Source: Saccharibacillus alkalitolerans (GTDB lineage: Bacteria > Bacillota > Bacilli > Paenibacillales > Paenibacillaceae). From it: a stretch of DNA of 64,000 bases. The translations under genes and the position numbers were made by a program. Below, piece after piece: positions 51,850 through 61,121 of the stretch (position 1 is the first letter of the stretch; each line of letters opens with the position of its first letter). The DNA lies in NCBI RefSeq assembly GCF_011090185.1, contig NZ_JAAFGS010000005.1, positions 1-64,000 on the forward strand. The letters run 5' to 3'. The notes under the pieces are model-generated. The model ran no database searches and was not told the origin of the DNA. It worked only from the letters and a program-made list of their open reading frames with translations.

Positions 51850-51882
51850 GCGCATTCTGCAAGTGTCATCTTTTACCGCCGA

Positions 51883-52680
51883 TCAATGGTTCTCCAGGTC
51901 TTCCTGATCCAGGAACGGCTTGTTGACCACGTAATACATGAAGCCCATCAGCCCGACGCCGCCGACGAGGTTGCCCATCGTGACCGGGACCAAGTTATGC
52001 ACGACGCCCGCCATGGAAATCTCCGCCGGGTGATCGACGACGAGCGCGATCGCGAACGTACACATGTTGGCGATGCTGTGCTCGTATCCCGAGATGAAGA
52101 AGCAGAACACGAACAGCATCATCGCGAACATCTTCGCGCCGTTCTCCTTCATGAACATCGGCACGAAGAAGGCCATGCAGACGAGCCAGTTACACAAAAT
52201 CGCGCGGAAAAACAGCTGGCTGGTCGGCGCTTCCATCTTGTGCTGCACGACGTTGAGCAGGAACCCGTTGATATCCGGCGAAGCGAACAACCCCGTCAGG
52301 AAGATGAAGCCCGCGAAAAAAGCGGCTCCGATCAAGTTGCCGGCGTAGCTCATGATCCACAGCTTGACCACTTCCGCCCAGCGCAGCTTTTTGCGCAGCG
52401 CGGCATACGTGTAGTAGAAGGTGTTGCCGGTAAACAGGTCGCCGCCGCCGTACGAGATCAGGATGATCGCCGCGCCGAACGTCAGCGCCGCCATCGGGTA
52501 CGTGAGCGGGGACTGTTCGAGGTAGAAAAAACTGCCGGCGCGGAACGCCACGATGACGCCGAAGCCGATGAACATGCTCGCCAGAACCGAGCGCAGGATG
52601 TAGCGGATGACGCTTTGCTTGTAAATCTTGTGCTTTTTGAGCGCTAATAGCTCTACGTTTTTGAGTGCTTCCGTTTCCAT
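51883..52680 (-). CDS. Formate/nitrite transporter (FNT) family channel
   Basis: 265 residues with six membrane segments. FNT signatures: ISYGGGDLFTGNTFYY (first), ILCNWLVCMAFFVPMF and the second conserved GYEHSIANMCTFAI, NLVGGVGLMGFMYYV. Family members form pentameric channels for formate, nitrite, hydrosulfide or lactate. A nirC/focA symbol cannot be chosen; no nitrite reductase or pfl gene is adjacent. GCGGAGG lies five bases before the ATG. Confidence 0.9.
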   Translation of the reverse strand: METEALKNVELLALKKHKIYKQSVIRYILRSVLASMFIGFGVIVAFRAGSFFYLEQSPLTYPMAALTFGAAIILISYGGGDLFTGNTFYYTYAALRKKLRWAEVVKLWIMSYAGNLIGAAFFAGFIFLTGLFASPDINGFLLNVVQHKMEAPTSQLFFRAILCNWLVCMAFFVPMFMKENGAKMFAMMLFVFCFFISGYEHSIANMCTFAIALVVDHPAEISMAGVVHNLVPVTMGNLVGGVGLMGFMYYVVNKPFLDQEDLENH

Positions 52681-52843
52681 GTCGACCTCCGCTATCGCCT
52701 AGAATTTGTTAGGTACGGACCGGGAAAAAGTTCCGCAGATGCAATTGATGTATGCTTAACACGTCCGTTTGGCTTTGAATCATCTCCCTATTTTAACGGA
52801 GAGCGGCGAAAGCGGATATGGGGAGAGCGAATTATTTTGAATT

Positions 52844-53431
52844 TTAGACGTTTATCTGTCCGACCGCCGTGACATGCAGATTCAGCTTATGCTTGCGGCA
52901 GGCTTCGTAAAAATCCGCCGATATGATCGGTTTCCACAGATTCACGTAAGCCGGCAGGAAAAATTCGCGTCCGCCGATCTCCTCTTCGCGCAGGCAGATC
53001 CGGGACACGACCTTCACGATCTTGCGCGGCGGTTCATGCACGGATGCGGCGATGACCGCTTTGCGCCCGTATTCCGACCGTTCGTAATCGAAGACGTCCA
53101 GCCGGTCCGGCCGATGCGCGACCCAATAGGTCTTTGCGGCCGGACGTCCGTCGTGGCAGCGTACGGCGGCAGGAATAAACTGCACCCCCGTTCGCCGCTG
53201 TTCCAGCAGCGTTTTGAAGCCGTCCGATATGATCTTCGTCCCCGTCGTCGTCTCGAAATAATCGGCTTTGAGGCTGCGTACCGACGACAGCAGCACGACC
53301 TCCGCCGTCGTTCCTTCCGGCAGCGGATCGTCGATAGCCGAATAATTCGTGTTCAGTTCGGGTGCGAAAATCGTTTCTCCGCCGATAAATCCGCTGCGGG
53401 GGTATTGGGATTCGAGAAAGTAATAGTCCAT
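52844..53431 (-). CDS. Imm11-like immunity/domain-of-unknown-function protein
   Basis: 195 residues. The segment ISDGFKTLLEQRRTGVQFIPA and the preceding SLKADYFETTTGTK resemble the Imm11 (DUF1629) pattern (S..fk.lle.....vqf.pv). The C-terminal CRKHKLNLHVTAVGQINV ends just before the stop. In polymorphic toxin loci Imm11 proteins are immunity factors, but here there is no toxin. AAAGGAG precedes the ATG. Confidence in the family is moderate. Confidence 0.6.
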   Translation of the reverse strand: MDYYFLESQYPRSGFIGGETIFAPELNTNYSAIDDPLPEGTTAEVVLLSSVRSLKADYFETTTGTKIISDGFKTLLEQRRTGVQFIPAAVRCHDGRPAAKTYWVAHRPDRLDVFDYERSEYGRKAVIAASVHEPPRKIVKVVSRICLREEEIGGREFFLPAYVNLWKPIISADFYEACRKHKLNLHVTAVGQINV

Positions 53432-53492
53432 TCGCTGGGGTTCTCCTTTCGGGTGCGATTCTCTGTCTTCATTGTAAAGGGAGTCCGCATAG

Positions 53493-53530
53493 GAAAAAAG
53501 CCGCCCTGCCCGGAAAGGGAGAGCGGCTTG
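53493..53530 (-). terminator. Terminator after the MFS gene
   Basis: AAGCCGCCCTGCCC and GGGAGAGCGGCTT pair on both arms; on the minus strand followed by TTTTTTCC. Confidence 0.8.
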
Positions 53531-53585
53531 AGCAGATGTGTCGGAGCAGGCAACCTCTCCGCCGGTCAGGAAGCGCGCAGCGGCT

Positions 53586-54866
53586 CTAAGCCTGCGCTCG
53601 CGAAAGTTCCGCGGCCGGCTTCGCCTGACGCTCCTTAGCGTAAACGACGTACGTCAGCAGGCTCAGCAGCGCGATGCCCGCCATCATCCACTGCACGTAA
53701 GACGGCGGCAGCGTGTCGAGCATGCGGCCGGCGGTAACGGAGAACAATCCGCCGCCGACGGCGCAGCCCGCCATCAGGATGCTGGTGTTGCGCGCGATGT
53801 TGCGCGGCATCAGCGTCTTGGCGTAGACGAGCGTGACGACGTACAGGCCGGACAGCGTCAATCCGAGCAGCACGATCAGCGCATAGCCGACAACCGCGTT
53901 GCGGTTGATCGCGAACAGCGACAGCAGCGCGATCATGCCGCCCCAGTGGATAAACAGATACTTGCGGTAGCCGAGCTTCTCGGCCTCGTAGCCGGCGAAC
54001 ATCCGCCCCGCGATCATGGCGGCCCAGAACACGGTGACGCTGATCGGCGCGGCGGCCGCGTCGGCCATGCCCGTTTCCAGCATCAGCGAAGGCAAGTAAT
54101 TGACCAGCCCGATATCCGTCGCGCCGTAGAAGAAGAACAGCAGGACGAAGGCCGGGAGCATCAGCGCGCCCGGAGCGCTCAAGATGCGCTTTTTGCGGGC
54201 GGAAGGGTGATTCGTCGCCGCGGCGGCCACGACCGCGCCGACCGGGCCGGACGAAGCGGCTCCCGCCGGAACGGCGTTCGGCACCTCCGCCTTGGCTTTG
54301 TGCGCCGGCCGGAACAGCGGCTCCGCGTCGCCGAAGCGCGCAAAGCGGACGAACAGCGACAGGAATACGCAGTAGGCCGCGATGCCGAAGAGCGCGTAGC
54401 TCCAGTGTCCGCCCGCGATCAGCACCCCGATCGCCAGCGGAAGCACCAGCGAGCCGACGCCGAAAGCGACTTCGAGCCGACTCATCGCGATCGCGGCGTT
54501 GGACTGCAGCCCTTCCAGAATGACGGCCGCGATGACCGATTCGATAATCCCGCCCAGGAAGCCCGCCAGCGCGAATCCGGCCAGCAGCAGCGACCACGGC
54601 GGCAGAAACGCGATCAGCAGATACGAAGCGGCGACGCCCCAGGCGCCGATATGCAGCATCGCCTTTTTGGACATGCGATTCGCCAGCCACGGCTGGATCA
54701 GCATGCCGAAGATCGAAGCGCCGAACTCGATGAAGATCAGCGCGCCCGCATCGGTGTAGACCCGTTCGTACAGCGGAAGCAGCACGGTGATGATCGAAGC
54801 GACGGTAACCTTAATGAAACCCATGAGGAGATAAAACAAGCTCCCCATCCAGACCAACTTTTTCAA
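53586..54866 (-). CDS. MFS transporter
   Basis: 426 residues, twelve membrane segments. It belongs to the fucose-permease-like FHS group in general form (LGLTLSGLYVVTLVYAKTLMP, and GRMFAGYEAEKLGYRKYLF after segment 8). A long cytoplasmic Ala/Pro-rich loop sits between segments 6 and 7. Start: a TTG at 54866 with GGAGG 12 bases upstream; an ATG six codons further in (54848) is an alternative. Substrate unknown, probably a sugar or glycoside. Confidence 0.78.
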   Translation of the reverse strand: MKKLVWMGSLFYLLMGFIKVTVASIITVLLPLYERVYTDAGALIFIEFGASIFGMLIQPWLANRMSKKAMLHIGAWGVAASYLLIAFLPPWSLLLAGFALAGFLGGIIESVIAAVILEGLQSNAAIAMSRLEVAFGVGSLVLPLAIGVLIAGGHWSYALFGIAAYCVFLSLFVRFARFGDAEPLFRPAHKAKAEVPNAVPAGAASSGPVGAVVAAAATNHPSARKKRILSAPGALMLPAFVLLFFFYGATDIGLVNYLPSLMLETGMADAAAAPISVTVFWAAMIAGRMFAGYEAEKLGYRKYLFIHWGGMIALLSLFAINRNAVVGYALIVLLGLTLSGLYVVTLVYAKTLMPRNIARNTSILMAGCAVGGGLFSVTAGRMLDTLPPSYVQWMMAGIALLSLLTYVVYAKERQAKPAAELSRAQA

Positions 54867-55049
54867 ACTTCGTTCAGTCCTCCTTCGGATGCTTGCTTCT
54901 TGCAGCTTTTCTTGCGACTTCTGACTTCTATCGAAAGAACCGCGGGAACAGGACGTCTCGCCTAACACGCCGCCTGTGCCGAAAACGGTTTCTGTAAAGC
55001 TCGACAAAGCGCCTGTTCGATCGGTACAGACCGCCTCCGAACGAACGGC

Positions 55050-55087
55050 AAAAGCGGCCGATTCGGGATCTCCGGATCGACCGCTTC
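55050..55087 (-). terminator. Terminator after the glutamine amidotransferase
   Basis: AAGCGG-N-CGATTCGGG and its imperfect complement CCGGATCGACCGCTT; on the minus strand followed by TTTTGCC. The 54867-55156 interval has no gene. Confidence 0.6.
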
Positions 55088-55156
55088 TCTATGAAAGATT
55101 ATACCGAAAATTGCTGCGCGGTACAGAGGTTTTTCAAGAAAATACAGCAAGAAATT

Positions 55157-55879
55157 TTATATTTTCTCAAGCGGGCCGGCGGGCATGCCGGACGCCGCGA
55201 AATTGCTCAGGATTCCGCGCAGCAAAGCAAAGGATTCCGCGATGCGCTCCTGTTCCGACAGGATAGCTTCCGCGCTTTGAACCGTGACGTGGTCCCGGCG
55301 CAAATCATGCTCCCAGACGTCCAGCATCGTGCGCATGCAGGACTGCGACGTTTCCAGATGGAACTGAACCGCCAGCACATTATCGCCCCAGGCGTACGCC
55401 TGGTTGGCGCAGTGCTCCGAACTCGCGAGGCGCACCGCGCCCGGCGGCAGATCGAACGTATCGCCGTGCCATTGAAGCGAGCGGAACGCGTCCGGCAGAC
55501 CGACCAGCGCCGGATGGAAGGCTTCGCTGCGGCGGATCTCGTGCCAGCCGATCTCTTTGAGCGAATGGGCATACGCGCGGCCGCCCAGCAGCTCCGCCAG
55601 CATTTGCGCGCCGAAGCAGATGCCGAAGACCTTGATGCCGCGGTCTACGGCGGCGCGGACGAAAGCTTTTTCCGGAACGAGCCACGGGTGTTCGTCCTCC
55701 TGATAGACGCCGGCCGGAGAGCCGCCGACGATCAGCAGATCGGTACCGTCCAGCAGCGAATCGTCCAGAGCCTCTCTCGTCGGATTCAGGATATTCAGGC
55801 GATGGCCTTCCTCCTCCGCCCAGCCCGTAAACACGGCCGGATCGTCGAAATCGAAATGTTTGAGCAGAATGACCTTCAT
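55157..55879 (-). CDS. Type 1 glutamine amidotransferase-like protein
   Basis: 240 residues. GATase-1 nucleophile elbow GICFGAQMLAELLGG (Cys about residue 87), LIVGGSPAGVYQEDEHPW before it, and AVQFHLETS (His and Glu of the triad). This is the GMP-synthase-like group (YfiH/GuaA_N-like proteins) often found alone. It may hydrolyse gamma-glutamyl amides. ATG at 55879 has AAAGGGCG upstream. Confidence 0.85.
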   Translation of the reverse strand: MKVILLKHFDFDDPAVFTGWAEEEGHRLNILNPTREALDDSLLDGTDLLIVGGSPAGVYQEDEHPWLVPEKAFVRAAVDRGIKVFGICFGAQMLAELLGGRAYAHSLKEIGWHEIRRSEAFHPALVGLPDAFRSLQWHGDTFDLPPGAVRLASSEHCANQAYAWGDNVLAVQFHLETSQSCMRTMLDVWEHDLRRDHVTVQSAEAILSEQERIAESFALLRGILSNFAASGMPAGPLEKI

Positions 55880-55967
55880 GCGCGATCGCCCTTTCTTTTT
55901 TCTGCTCATTATAAGGATCAAGGGCTGACATCGGCAAGAGGGATGTAAGGTTTTCTTCCGCTCCCCT

Positions 55968-56414
55968 CTATTGCCCCAACTGCTGCACCTGATCCAACAG
56001 TCCTCGGATATTCTGAATCGTCTGCATGACCTGCGAATCCTGCAGCAGATCCGGCGTGAACTCTCCGGCTTCGATGCGCTGCTGAATCCCGTCGATCTGC
56101 GTGTTCAGCGTCTCGTTGTAACCGGTCAGCTGCTGATGGATGCCCTGCGCGAATTCCGGGACGTCCGTCTGGGCGAATTCGGATGCGCGCTGCTGCACCC
56201 GATCCAGCTCCTGCTCCAACTGCTCCTGCGCCTGCGGATCGTTCGCCGCGTTCTGCGCCATCTGCGGCAGATCCTGCGCCCACTGCGAAGCGTCGTTGAT
56301 ATAATCGACCGCGTCGCCGGTATAGCTCACCGAGCGGTTCACTTCCTCCACCGCCGAACATCCTGTCAGCGCGGCGGCGAACAAAACCAAGGCCAATACG
56401 AATTTTCTTTTCAT
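55968..56414 (-). CDS. Lipoprotein, DUF6376-like
   Basis: 148 residues. Lipoprotein signal peptide: MKRKFVLALVLFAAALTGC, with the lipobox LTGC and lipidated Cys19. The rest is helical and rich in Gln/Asp, typical of the DUF6376 family (YTGDAVDYINDASQWAQDLP). No enzymatic motif. AGGAGAG lies nine bases before the ATG at 56414. An open frame extends upstream to 56810 but lacks conservation. Confidence 0.8.
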   Translation of the reverse strand: MKRKFVLALVLFAAALTGCSAVEEVNRSVSYTGDAVDYINDASQWAQDLPQMAQNAANDPQAQEQLEQELDRVQQRASEFAQTDVPEFAQGIHQQLTGYNETLNTQIDGIQQRIEAGEFTPDLLQDSQVMQTIQNIRGLLDQVQQLGQ

Positions 56415-56572
56415 CGATGCACTCTCCTCGCAGCGCGAGCCGATCCGCCGCATCTTTCGCGGACGATCGGCATCATGCGCCTGGTTATGCGTTACATACC
56501 CCGACCGGCACGTTATGGTTTCACAAATCCGCATTAGAAATCGATGAGAAAAATTCCGGTTCCCTCGGCGGC

Positions 56573-57568
56573 TCAAGCTTCCCGAATCGGCAGATACAGA
56601 TCCGCTTCGCAGTAATCGTCCCGCGTGCTCGCGATGTCGATGTATTCGAAATGGTGCGGATGAGACTGCACGTAAGGCGACCGCGCCAACCATTCGTCCA
56701 TGTAATTCCAGATCTCGTTCAGGTCGTGGATATTCAGATTTTCCGCATGGAAATTCCCGATGTATTTGAACACCGCGTATTTGCAGCCCGGAATGACGGC
56801 CGTATCCCACTCGCCTTCCAGCCCGTCCAACGACGAGACCTCGGCCGAAGTCAAGTAATCCGTCGCGTGCGGCAGATGTTCCGGCGTATAGAGCGTCAGC
56901 CCGATGTACACGCCGGGGTTCAGCTTGTTCGGAATGTTCGGATACTCCTCGTAGAAAAAAGAAGCTCCGTGCAGATTCGCCGTAAAGTTTTGCAAATTGT
57001 CCGCGACGTCGATCGTCGCCTTCCGTCCGGCGTACAAACTTTGCGGCTTCATGACGAACGTCGGCTCGAACACGACGCCGCGCCGAATCTCCTTGAGCGC
57101 CGACGTGTCGTAACGCTCCACCAGCATGATCTCCCGGCGGCCCCGGCGGAACTGCGCCGGCGTCACGCCGAACTGCCGCTTGAACGAGCGGATGTAAGAC
57201 TGCTCGTGGTCGAAGCCGTAAGCCAGCGCGACATCCAGCACCGTGCCTCCGCTTCCCGCGCCCAGCAGATCCCTAGCGCTGGCCGACAGCCTGCGGGCAC
57301 GGATGTACTCCATGAGCGGCAGTCCCGTCGCGGCCCGAATCAGGCGATGCAGATGGAACTTCGACAGATGCACATGCTCCGCCAATTCATCGAGCACGAT
57401 TTTCTCCGTGATCCGCCGTTCCACCTCTTGAAGCACCCGCTCGATCGTTTCGATCGCCCCGTGTTCCCCGGAAAAATCCGCTCCCCGCCGCCTGTCCGGT
57501 TCCTTGTTCGTTTCTTTGCTCGTATTTTCGCTTGATTCCGTATGAATGCGCTGCGCTTTTTCGTTCAT
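56573..57568 (-). CDS. AraC-family regulator with a GyrI-like effector-binding domain
   Basis: 331 residues. AraC HTH at about 40-140: LDELAEHVHLSKFHLHRLI, ATGLPLMEYIRARRLSASA and FDHEQSYIRSFKRQFGVTP. The C-terminal half (about 160-325) is a GyrI-like/ligand-binding domain (YPNIPNKLNPGVYIGLTLYT, YAVFKYIGNFHAE). Proteins of this type (Rob/BltR-like) respond to drugs or lipids. The first 35 residues are a polar tail. GGGGGAACAAGG precedes the ATG. Confidence 0.85.
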   Translation of the reverse strand: MNEKAQRIHTESSENTSKETNKEPDRRRGADFSGEHGAIETIERVLQEVERRITEKIVLDELAEHVHLSKFHLHRLIRAATGLPLMEYIRARRLSASARDLLGAGSGGTVLDVALAYGFDHEQSYIRSFKRQFGVTPAQFRRGRREIMLVERYDTSALKEIRRGVVFEPTFVMKPQSLYAGRKATIDVADNLQNFTANLHGASFFYEEYPNIPNKLNPGVYIGLTLYTPEHLPHATDYLTSAEVSSLDGLEGEWDTAVIPGCKYAVFKYIGNFHAENLNIHDLNEIWNYMDEWLARSPYVQSHPHHFEYIDIASTRDDYCEADLYLPIREA

Positions 57569-57827
57569 CCTTGTTCCCCCGCCCGGCTTCCCTGCGGTCC
57601 TTTCCCGTGTCCGAACTTTTCTCTTATCCTAACAAAAAAAGCCGGAAGCGTCAGCTTCGGCGTCAAAGTCGGCGTTTGGCCGAACCGCTTGAGCGGAAGA
57701 GGCGAACAGACACGGCGTACGACAGAACGAACCGAAAAAAAGAAAAACGGCGTCGGCGCAAAGAGGAGGGGATATCGCGCATCGCTTCGCGCCGTAAAAT
57801 GAAAAGGAAGCGATCGACATCCATCCG

Positions 57828-58021
57828 CTAACGGATCGAGATGACGCTTAGCGGACGTTTTGCGGCAGTTGAAATTTCTAACGGAACCAAGCGACGCTTA
57901 GAGCCGAAATCGAGCGTTTTGAAGCGGAAAACAGCAAATATCAAGCTTCTAACGGACATACGATCCGTTAGTATCCAAAACCCGTCATATTCGTCTCTTT
58001 AACGGACATACGATCCGTTAG
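57828..58021 (+). repeat. Four-unit CTAACGG element, copy 3
   Basis: Units at 57828 and 57878 read CTAACGGA-N9/10-ACGCTTAG; units at 57949 and 57999 read (C/T)TAACGGACATACGATCCGTTAG broken as CTAACGG-N9-CCGTTAG. Starts are 50, 71 and 50 bases apart. The order matches the complement of the 29283 locus. The middle spacer has GAGCGTTTTGAAG, also seen at 16705. The 57569-57827 part of the gap contains no supported gene. Confidence 0.85.
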
Positions 58022-58340
58022 CCGATCGGCAGCGGCGCGCCGAACCGCGCCTCGATCTCGGCGGCGGTGCGGGCCATAAGCGCGTCTTCGCTTCTTCCTC
58101 CTTCTTCCCGGTTCCCCCGTCGAATCTCCAAGCCTACGGATTTGACGGTCTTCTTTTTCGCCGATTCCGCCCGTACGCTGAACGACGGCCGGGCTGCTAT
58201 CCTTTCCTCTCCATCCGCTCCCCTCTATTTCAGCCCATCTGTTTCTATCCATCTCCGCAAGAACGGTTCATTTCTCCGCGCCGATCGGGGGCATACTGGA
58301 AGCAGGCGGGCTGCCCGCCGGAAAGGAGGATTCCATTTCC
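58022..58340. other. Gene-free interval with a possible gene remnant
   Basis: On the minus strand one frame from about 58220 to 58022 reads without stops and ends ...MARTAAEIEARFGAPLPIG, but has no start codon with a ribosome site near it. It may be the 3' relic of a gene. Nothing else was recognised. Confidence 0.3.
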
Positions 58341-58391
58341 ATGCAATCCCATTCTGCGAATTCCGATGTTCCTAAGGAGGACTTGATTTCC

Positions 58392-59369
58392 ATGCAACCT
58401 GCGACTGCCGCTTATTCGATCCGACATTTCCGCGAAAGCGACTTCCCGGCACTCGGTGCCTTTTACAATCAAACGGCCGAAGGACGGCGCGTCACCTTCT
58501 GGTGGGTCGGCGAGCCGGAGAATTGGCCGAACGTCTACTGCGCGTTCGAAGGCGACAAGATGATCGCCAAAGGCCAAGTCGACGTGTTCAGCATCATGCC
58601 GGCCGCCGCTGATGCGTCGAATAAGCACCGCATTTTCTTCAATTTGAAAACGCTGCCCGAACGCGAAAACGATGCCGAGCTGATGAACGCGATGTACGAG
58701 ACGCTGAAAGCTCGCGCGCTGGAAATCCGAAATAATCTGCCGGATACGCACGGCACGCTGCTCTGTTTCGGCAATTACGTCGAAGAAGCGGCCAATACCG
58801 ACTACTTCGCCGCGCGTCCCGAGTTCTCGCCGCTGAAGCGGCAGTATCGGATGTGCCATGAATTCGCGGACAGACGCTCGCCGAACGCCGCCGAACCAGC
58901 CGAAGCAAACGGTTCTTCAAAAGCAGACGCTTTCCCCCTTCCCCAAGGCTACACCTGGCGAGAATTCGACGCCTTGAACAGCGAACAGGCAGACGAATAT
59001 TTGGCGCTCGATATGGAGATCTGGCCGGTAACGCCGATCGGCGCGGAGCGTCTGGCCGAGATCGTATCGCGTCCCGCTTGGCGGATGCTTCAGATCTGTG
59101 ACGGGGACGGCAGCCCGGCGGCAAGCCTGATGTATTGGGTCTCCGACGGCGAGACGGGCGAGATCGAAGAAGTGCTGACCCGCGCGGTTCATCGCAGACG
59201 CGGCCTGGCTTCGGCTCTGCTGAACCGGGCGCTGCACGAGATCCGGAATCTGGGCTGCGCCGACGCGGAACTCGACGTCGAAGTCCGCAACGAAGACGCT
59301 TTGAAGGTCTATCGCGCCGCCGGCTTCGAGGTCGTGACCGAAGAACATCGTTACGGTGCGGAATTGTAG
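58392..59369 (+). CDS. GNAT-family acetyltransferase
   Basis: 325 residues from this start. The C-terminal half shows the acetyl-CoA site: IEEVLTRAVHRRRGLASALL (R/Q-x-x-G-x-G/A-like), LGCADAELDVEVRNEDALKVYRAAGFEV as beta-6/7. The N-terminal half also resembles a degenerate GNAT fold (AFEGDKMIAKGQVDVFSI), so a tandem GNAT is likely. Two translation starts exist: 58341 and 58392, 51 bases apart in frame, each with AAGGAGGA then ATTTCC before ATGCAA. The second fits the conserved GNAT N-terminus. Substrate unknown. Confidence 0.85.
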   Translation: MQPATAAYSIRHFRESDFPALGAFYNQTAEGRRVTFWWVGEPENWPNVYCAFEGDKMIAKGQVDVFSIMPAAADASNKHRIFFNLKTLPERENDAELMNAMYETLKARALEIRNNLPDTHGTLLCFGNYVEEAANTDYFAARPEFSPLKRQYRMCHEFADRRSPNAAEPAEANGSSKADAFPLPQGYTWREFDALNSEQADEYLALDMEIWPVTPIGAERLAEIVSRPAWRMLQICDGDGSPAASLMYWVSDGETGEIEEVLTRAVHRRRGLASALLNRALHEIRNLGCADAELDVEVRNEDALKVYRAAGFEVVTEEHRYGAEL

Positions 59370-59402
59370 TGTTGACTCCAGCCCGCGCGAAAGGACTTTA
59401 AG

Positions 59403-61082
59403 ATGAACAACTCTTCGATTTACGGCTCGATTCCCGGCGAATCCGCGCCGTTTACGCTGGAAAGCCGGGACATCCTGCTGCGCGAATTCGTGCCGGAAGA
59501 TCTGAACGATTTCTGCGCCGTGACTGCCGAGCCGCATATCCGCGAATTTCTGCCCGACTGGCATGTCGACAAGGAGACGCGGAGAGTATGGCTGCGCGAC
59601 TACGAGATTCCCGGCAGTCGCGAATTCCTTGAGGCGGCGGCGCGGGGCGCTCAAGTCGAAGACCGGATGCTGCGGCTCGCGGTGATCGAACGTTCGAGCG
59701 GACGTTTCGTCGGCTGGTGCTGCACCGGCATCAAGGACGAGCTTCCCCGGCCTAACCGCGAGATCGTCTACGGCCTGTCCGCCGCCTGCCGCGGCCGAGG
59801 ATATATGACGCAGGCCGTCACGCTGCTTGCCGATTGGCTGTTCGCGCATACGGACCTTCGCCTGATCAACGGTCTTGCCCGCCCGAATAACGTCGCTTCG
59901 AACCGCGTGCTGCAAAAGTGCGGGTTCGAACGTCTCGGCGAACTTATGCTGGAAGACGGCCTTTTTCTGCATTACGCGCTGGAACGTCCAACGGACGGAA
60001 CCCATGATCGCAAACGGATGCCGGACGAAAGTACCCCTGCGAAAATCGCAAACGAAAGCAAATCCGCGCAGCTCTCCCTCGGGAAGGAGCTCTGCCTGCA
60101 AACGGCGGCCGCAGGCGACGCGGAAGATCTGCGCGCGCTGATGATCGAGATCGAAGCGGACGAAACGCGCAGATGGTACGAAGGCGGCGAGCGCCCTTAT
60201 ATTCCCGGATTCGATTCGCTGTCCATGCAGATCTATCAGATGCGGGATGGACTGTACGATAAAATCATGCTCGGAGACCGGCTTGTCGGCGTCGTGCTCG
60301 TCTCGACGACGGGACGCGAACACGGACGGATCGACCGGCTGTACCTCTCGCCTTTCGCGCAGAATGCCGGCATCGGTTCGCGGGTGCTGGACCTGATCGA
60401 ACGCAAGCATGCTTCCGTTACGGAGTGGTCGCTCGACACGATCGTCCGCAGCCCGCGCAACCTGCATTTTTACGAAAAAAACGGCTATGTGCATACCGGC
60501 GAAGACGAGGAATACGCGTATTACGTCAAAAAGATCGGCGTATCCGGAGCTAACCGGGCAGCCGGGCCATCTTTTTCGCCGCACGGGACAGACGCCAACG
60601 AAACCGCCGATGCACCGGATGGGGAACATGACTCGGCGGCCCGCGACGATGCCCACATCGTCAGAACAGACGAAACAGGCACGTCCGCGTCCGCGGACGA
60701 AGCTTGTTTCCCTCCGGCTCCGCGCTTCGAAAACCGCTCGTTCGCCCGCGCCGATTTCCGGCACTGCGATCTGAGCGAGGCCGACTTCATGGGCGGCGAT
60801 CTGTCGCGTTCGGCTTACTCCCATCTGAATATGGCGCAGGCTTCTTTCAACAACTGCAATCTTAGGGAGCTGCGGCTCGCCAACGCCAATCTCCGCGGCT
60901 CGCGGATCGGAGACTCCTCGATGGACGGTTCGGAGATTCTGCACGTCTCGCTGACGGGGACGTCGATCCGGAACTGCGATCTCTCGAACGTACGCCTTGC
61001 GGACTGCAGGTACGCCGGCATGACGATCGACGGCATTCCGGTCGACGATCTGCTGACGGCTTATCGGAGATCGGCCGAATGA
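59403..61082 (+). CDS. Fusion of two GNAT domains and a pentapeptide-repeat domain
   Basis: 559 residues. Domain 1 (about 10-195) is RimJ/RimL-like: LTLESRDILLREFVPEDL-type start, ending RGYMTQAVTLLADWLF and NVASNRVLQKCGFERLGEL. Domain 2 (about 225-385): LSPFAQNAGIGSRVLDLIE (acetyl-CoA loop) and NLHFYEKNGYVHTGE. A polar linker precedes pentapeptide repeats (about 440-545): SFARADFRHCDLSEADFMGG, ANANLRGSRIGDSSMDGSEI, CDLSNVRLADCRY. Each part is recognisable alone; the three-part fusion is unusual. AAAGGACT precedes the ATG. It is in a plus-strand run with the GNAT genes around it. Confidence 0.85.
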   Translation: MNNSSIYGSIPGESAPFTLESRDILLREFVPEDLNDFCAVTAEPHIREFLPDWHVDKETRRVWLRDYEIPGSREFLEAAARGAQVEDRMLRLAVIERSSGRFVGWCCTGIKDELPRPNREIVYGLSAACRGRGYMTQAVTLLADWLFAHTDLRLINGLARPNNVASNRVLQKCGFERLGELMLEDGLFLHYALERPTDGTHDRKRMPDESTPAKIANESKSAQLSLGKELCLQTAAAGDAEDLRALMIEIEADETRRWYEGGERPYIPGFDSLSMQIYQMRDGLYDKIMLGDRLVGVVLVSTTGREHGRIDRLYLSPFAQNAGIGSRVLDLIERKHASVTEWSLDTIVRSPRNLHFYEKNGYVHTGEDEEYAYYVKKIGVSGANRAAGPSFSPHGTDANETADAPDGEHDSAARDDAHIVRTDETGTSASADEACFPPAPRFENRSFARADFRHCDLSEADFMGGDLSRSAYSHLNMAQASFNNCNLRELRLANANLRGSRIGDSSMDGSEILHVSLTGTSIRNCDLSNVRLADCRYAGMTIDGIPVDDLLTAYRRSAE

Positions 61083-61121
61083 CCGGGTCGCCGCCAAACT
61101 TTCTTTTGAAGGAGATGCCTT

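Noticed and set aside
49404-51869. 821-codon open frame antisense to the protease
   Set aside because: It lies entirely opposite a gene with full S8 motifs; composition is Arg/Ser-rich, typical of antisense frames in GC-rich DNA.
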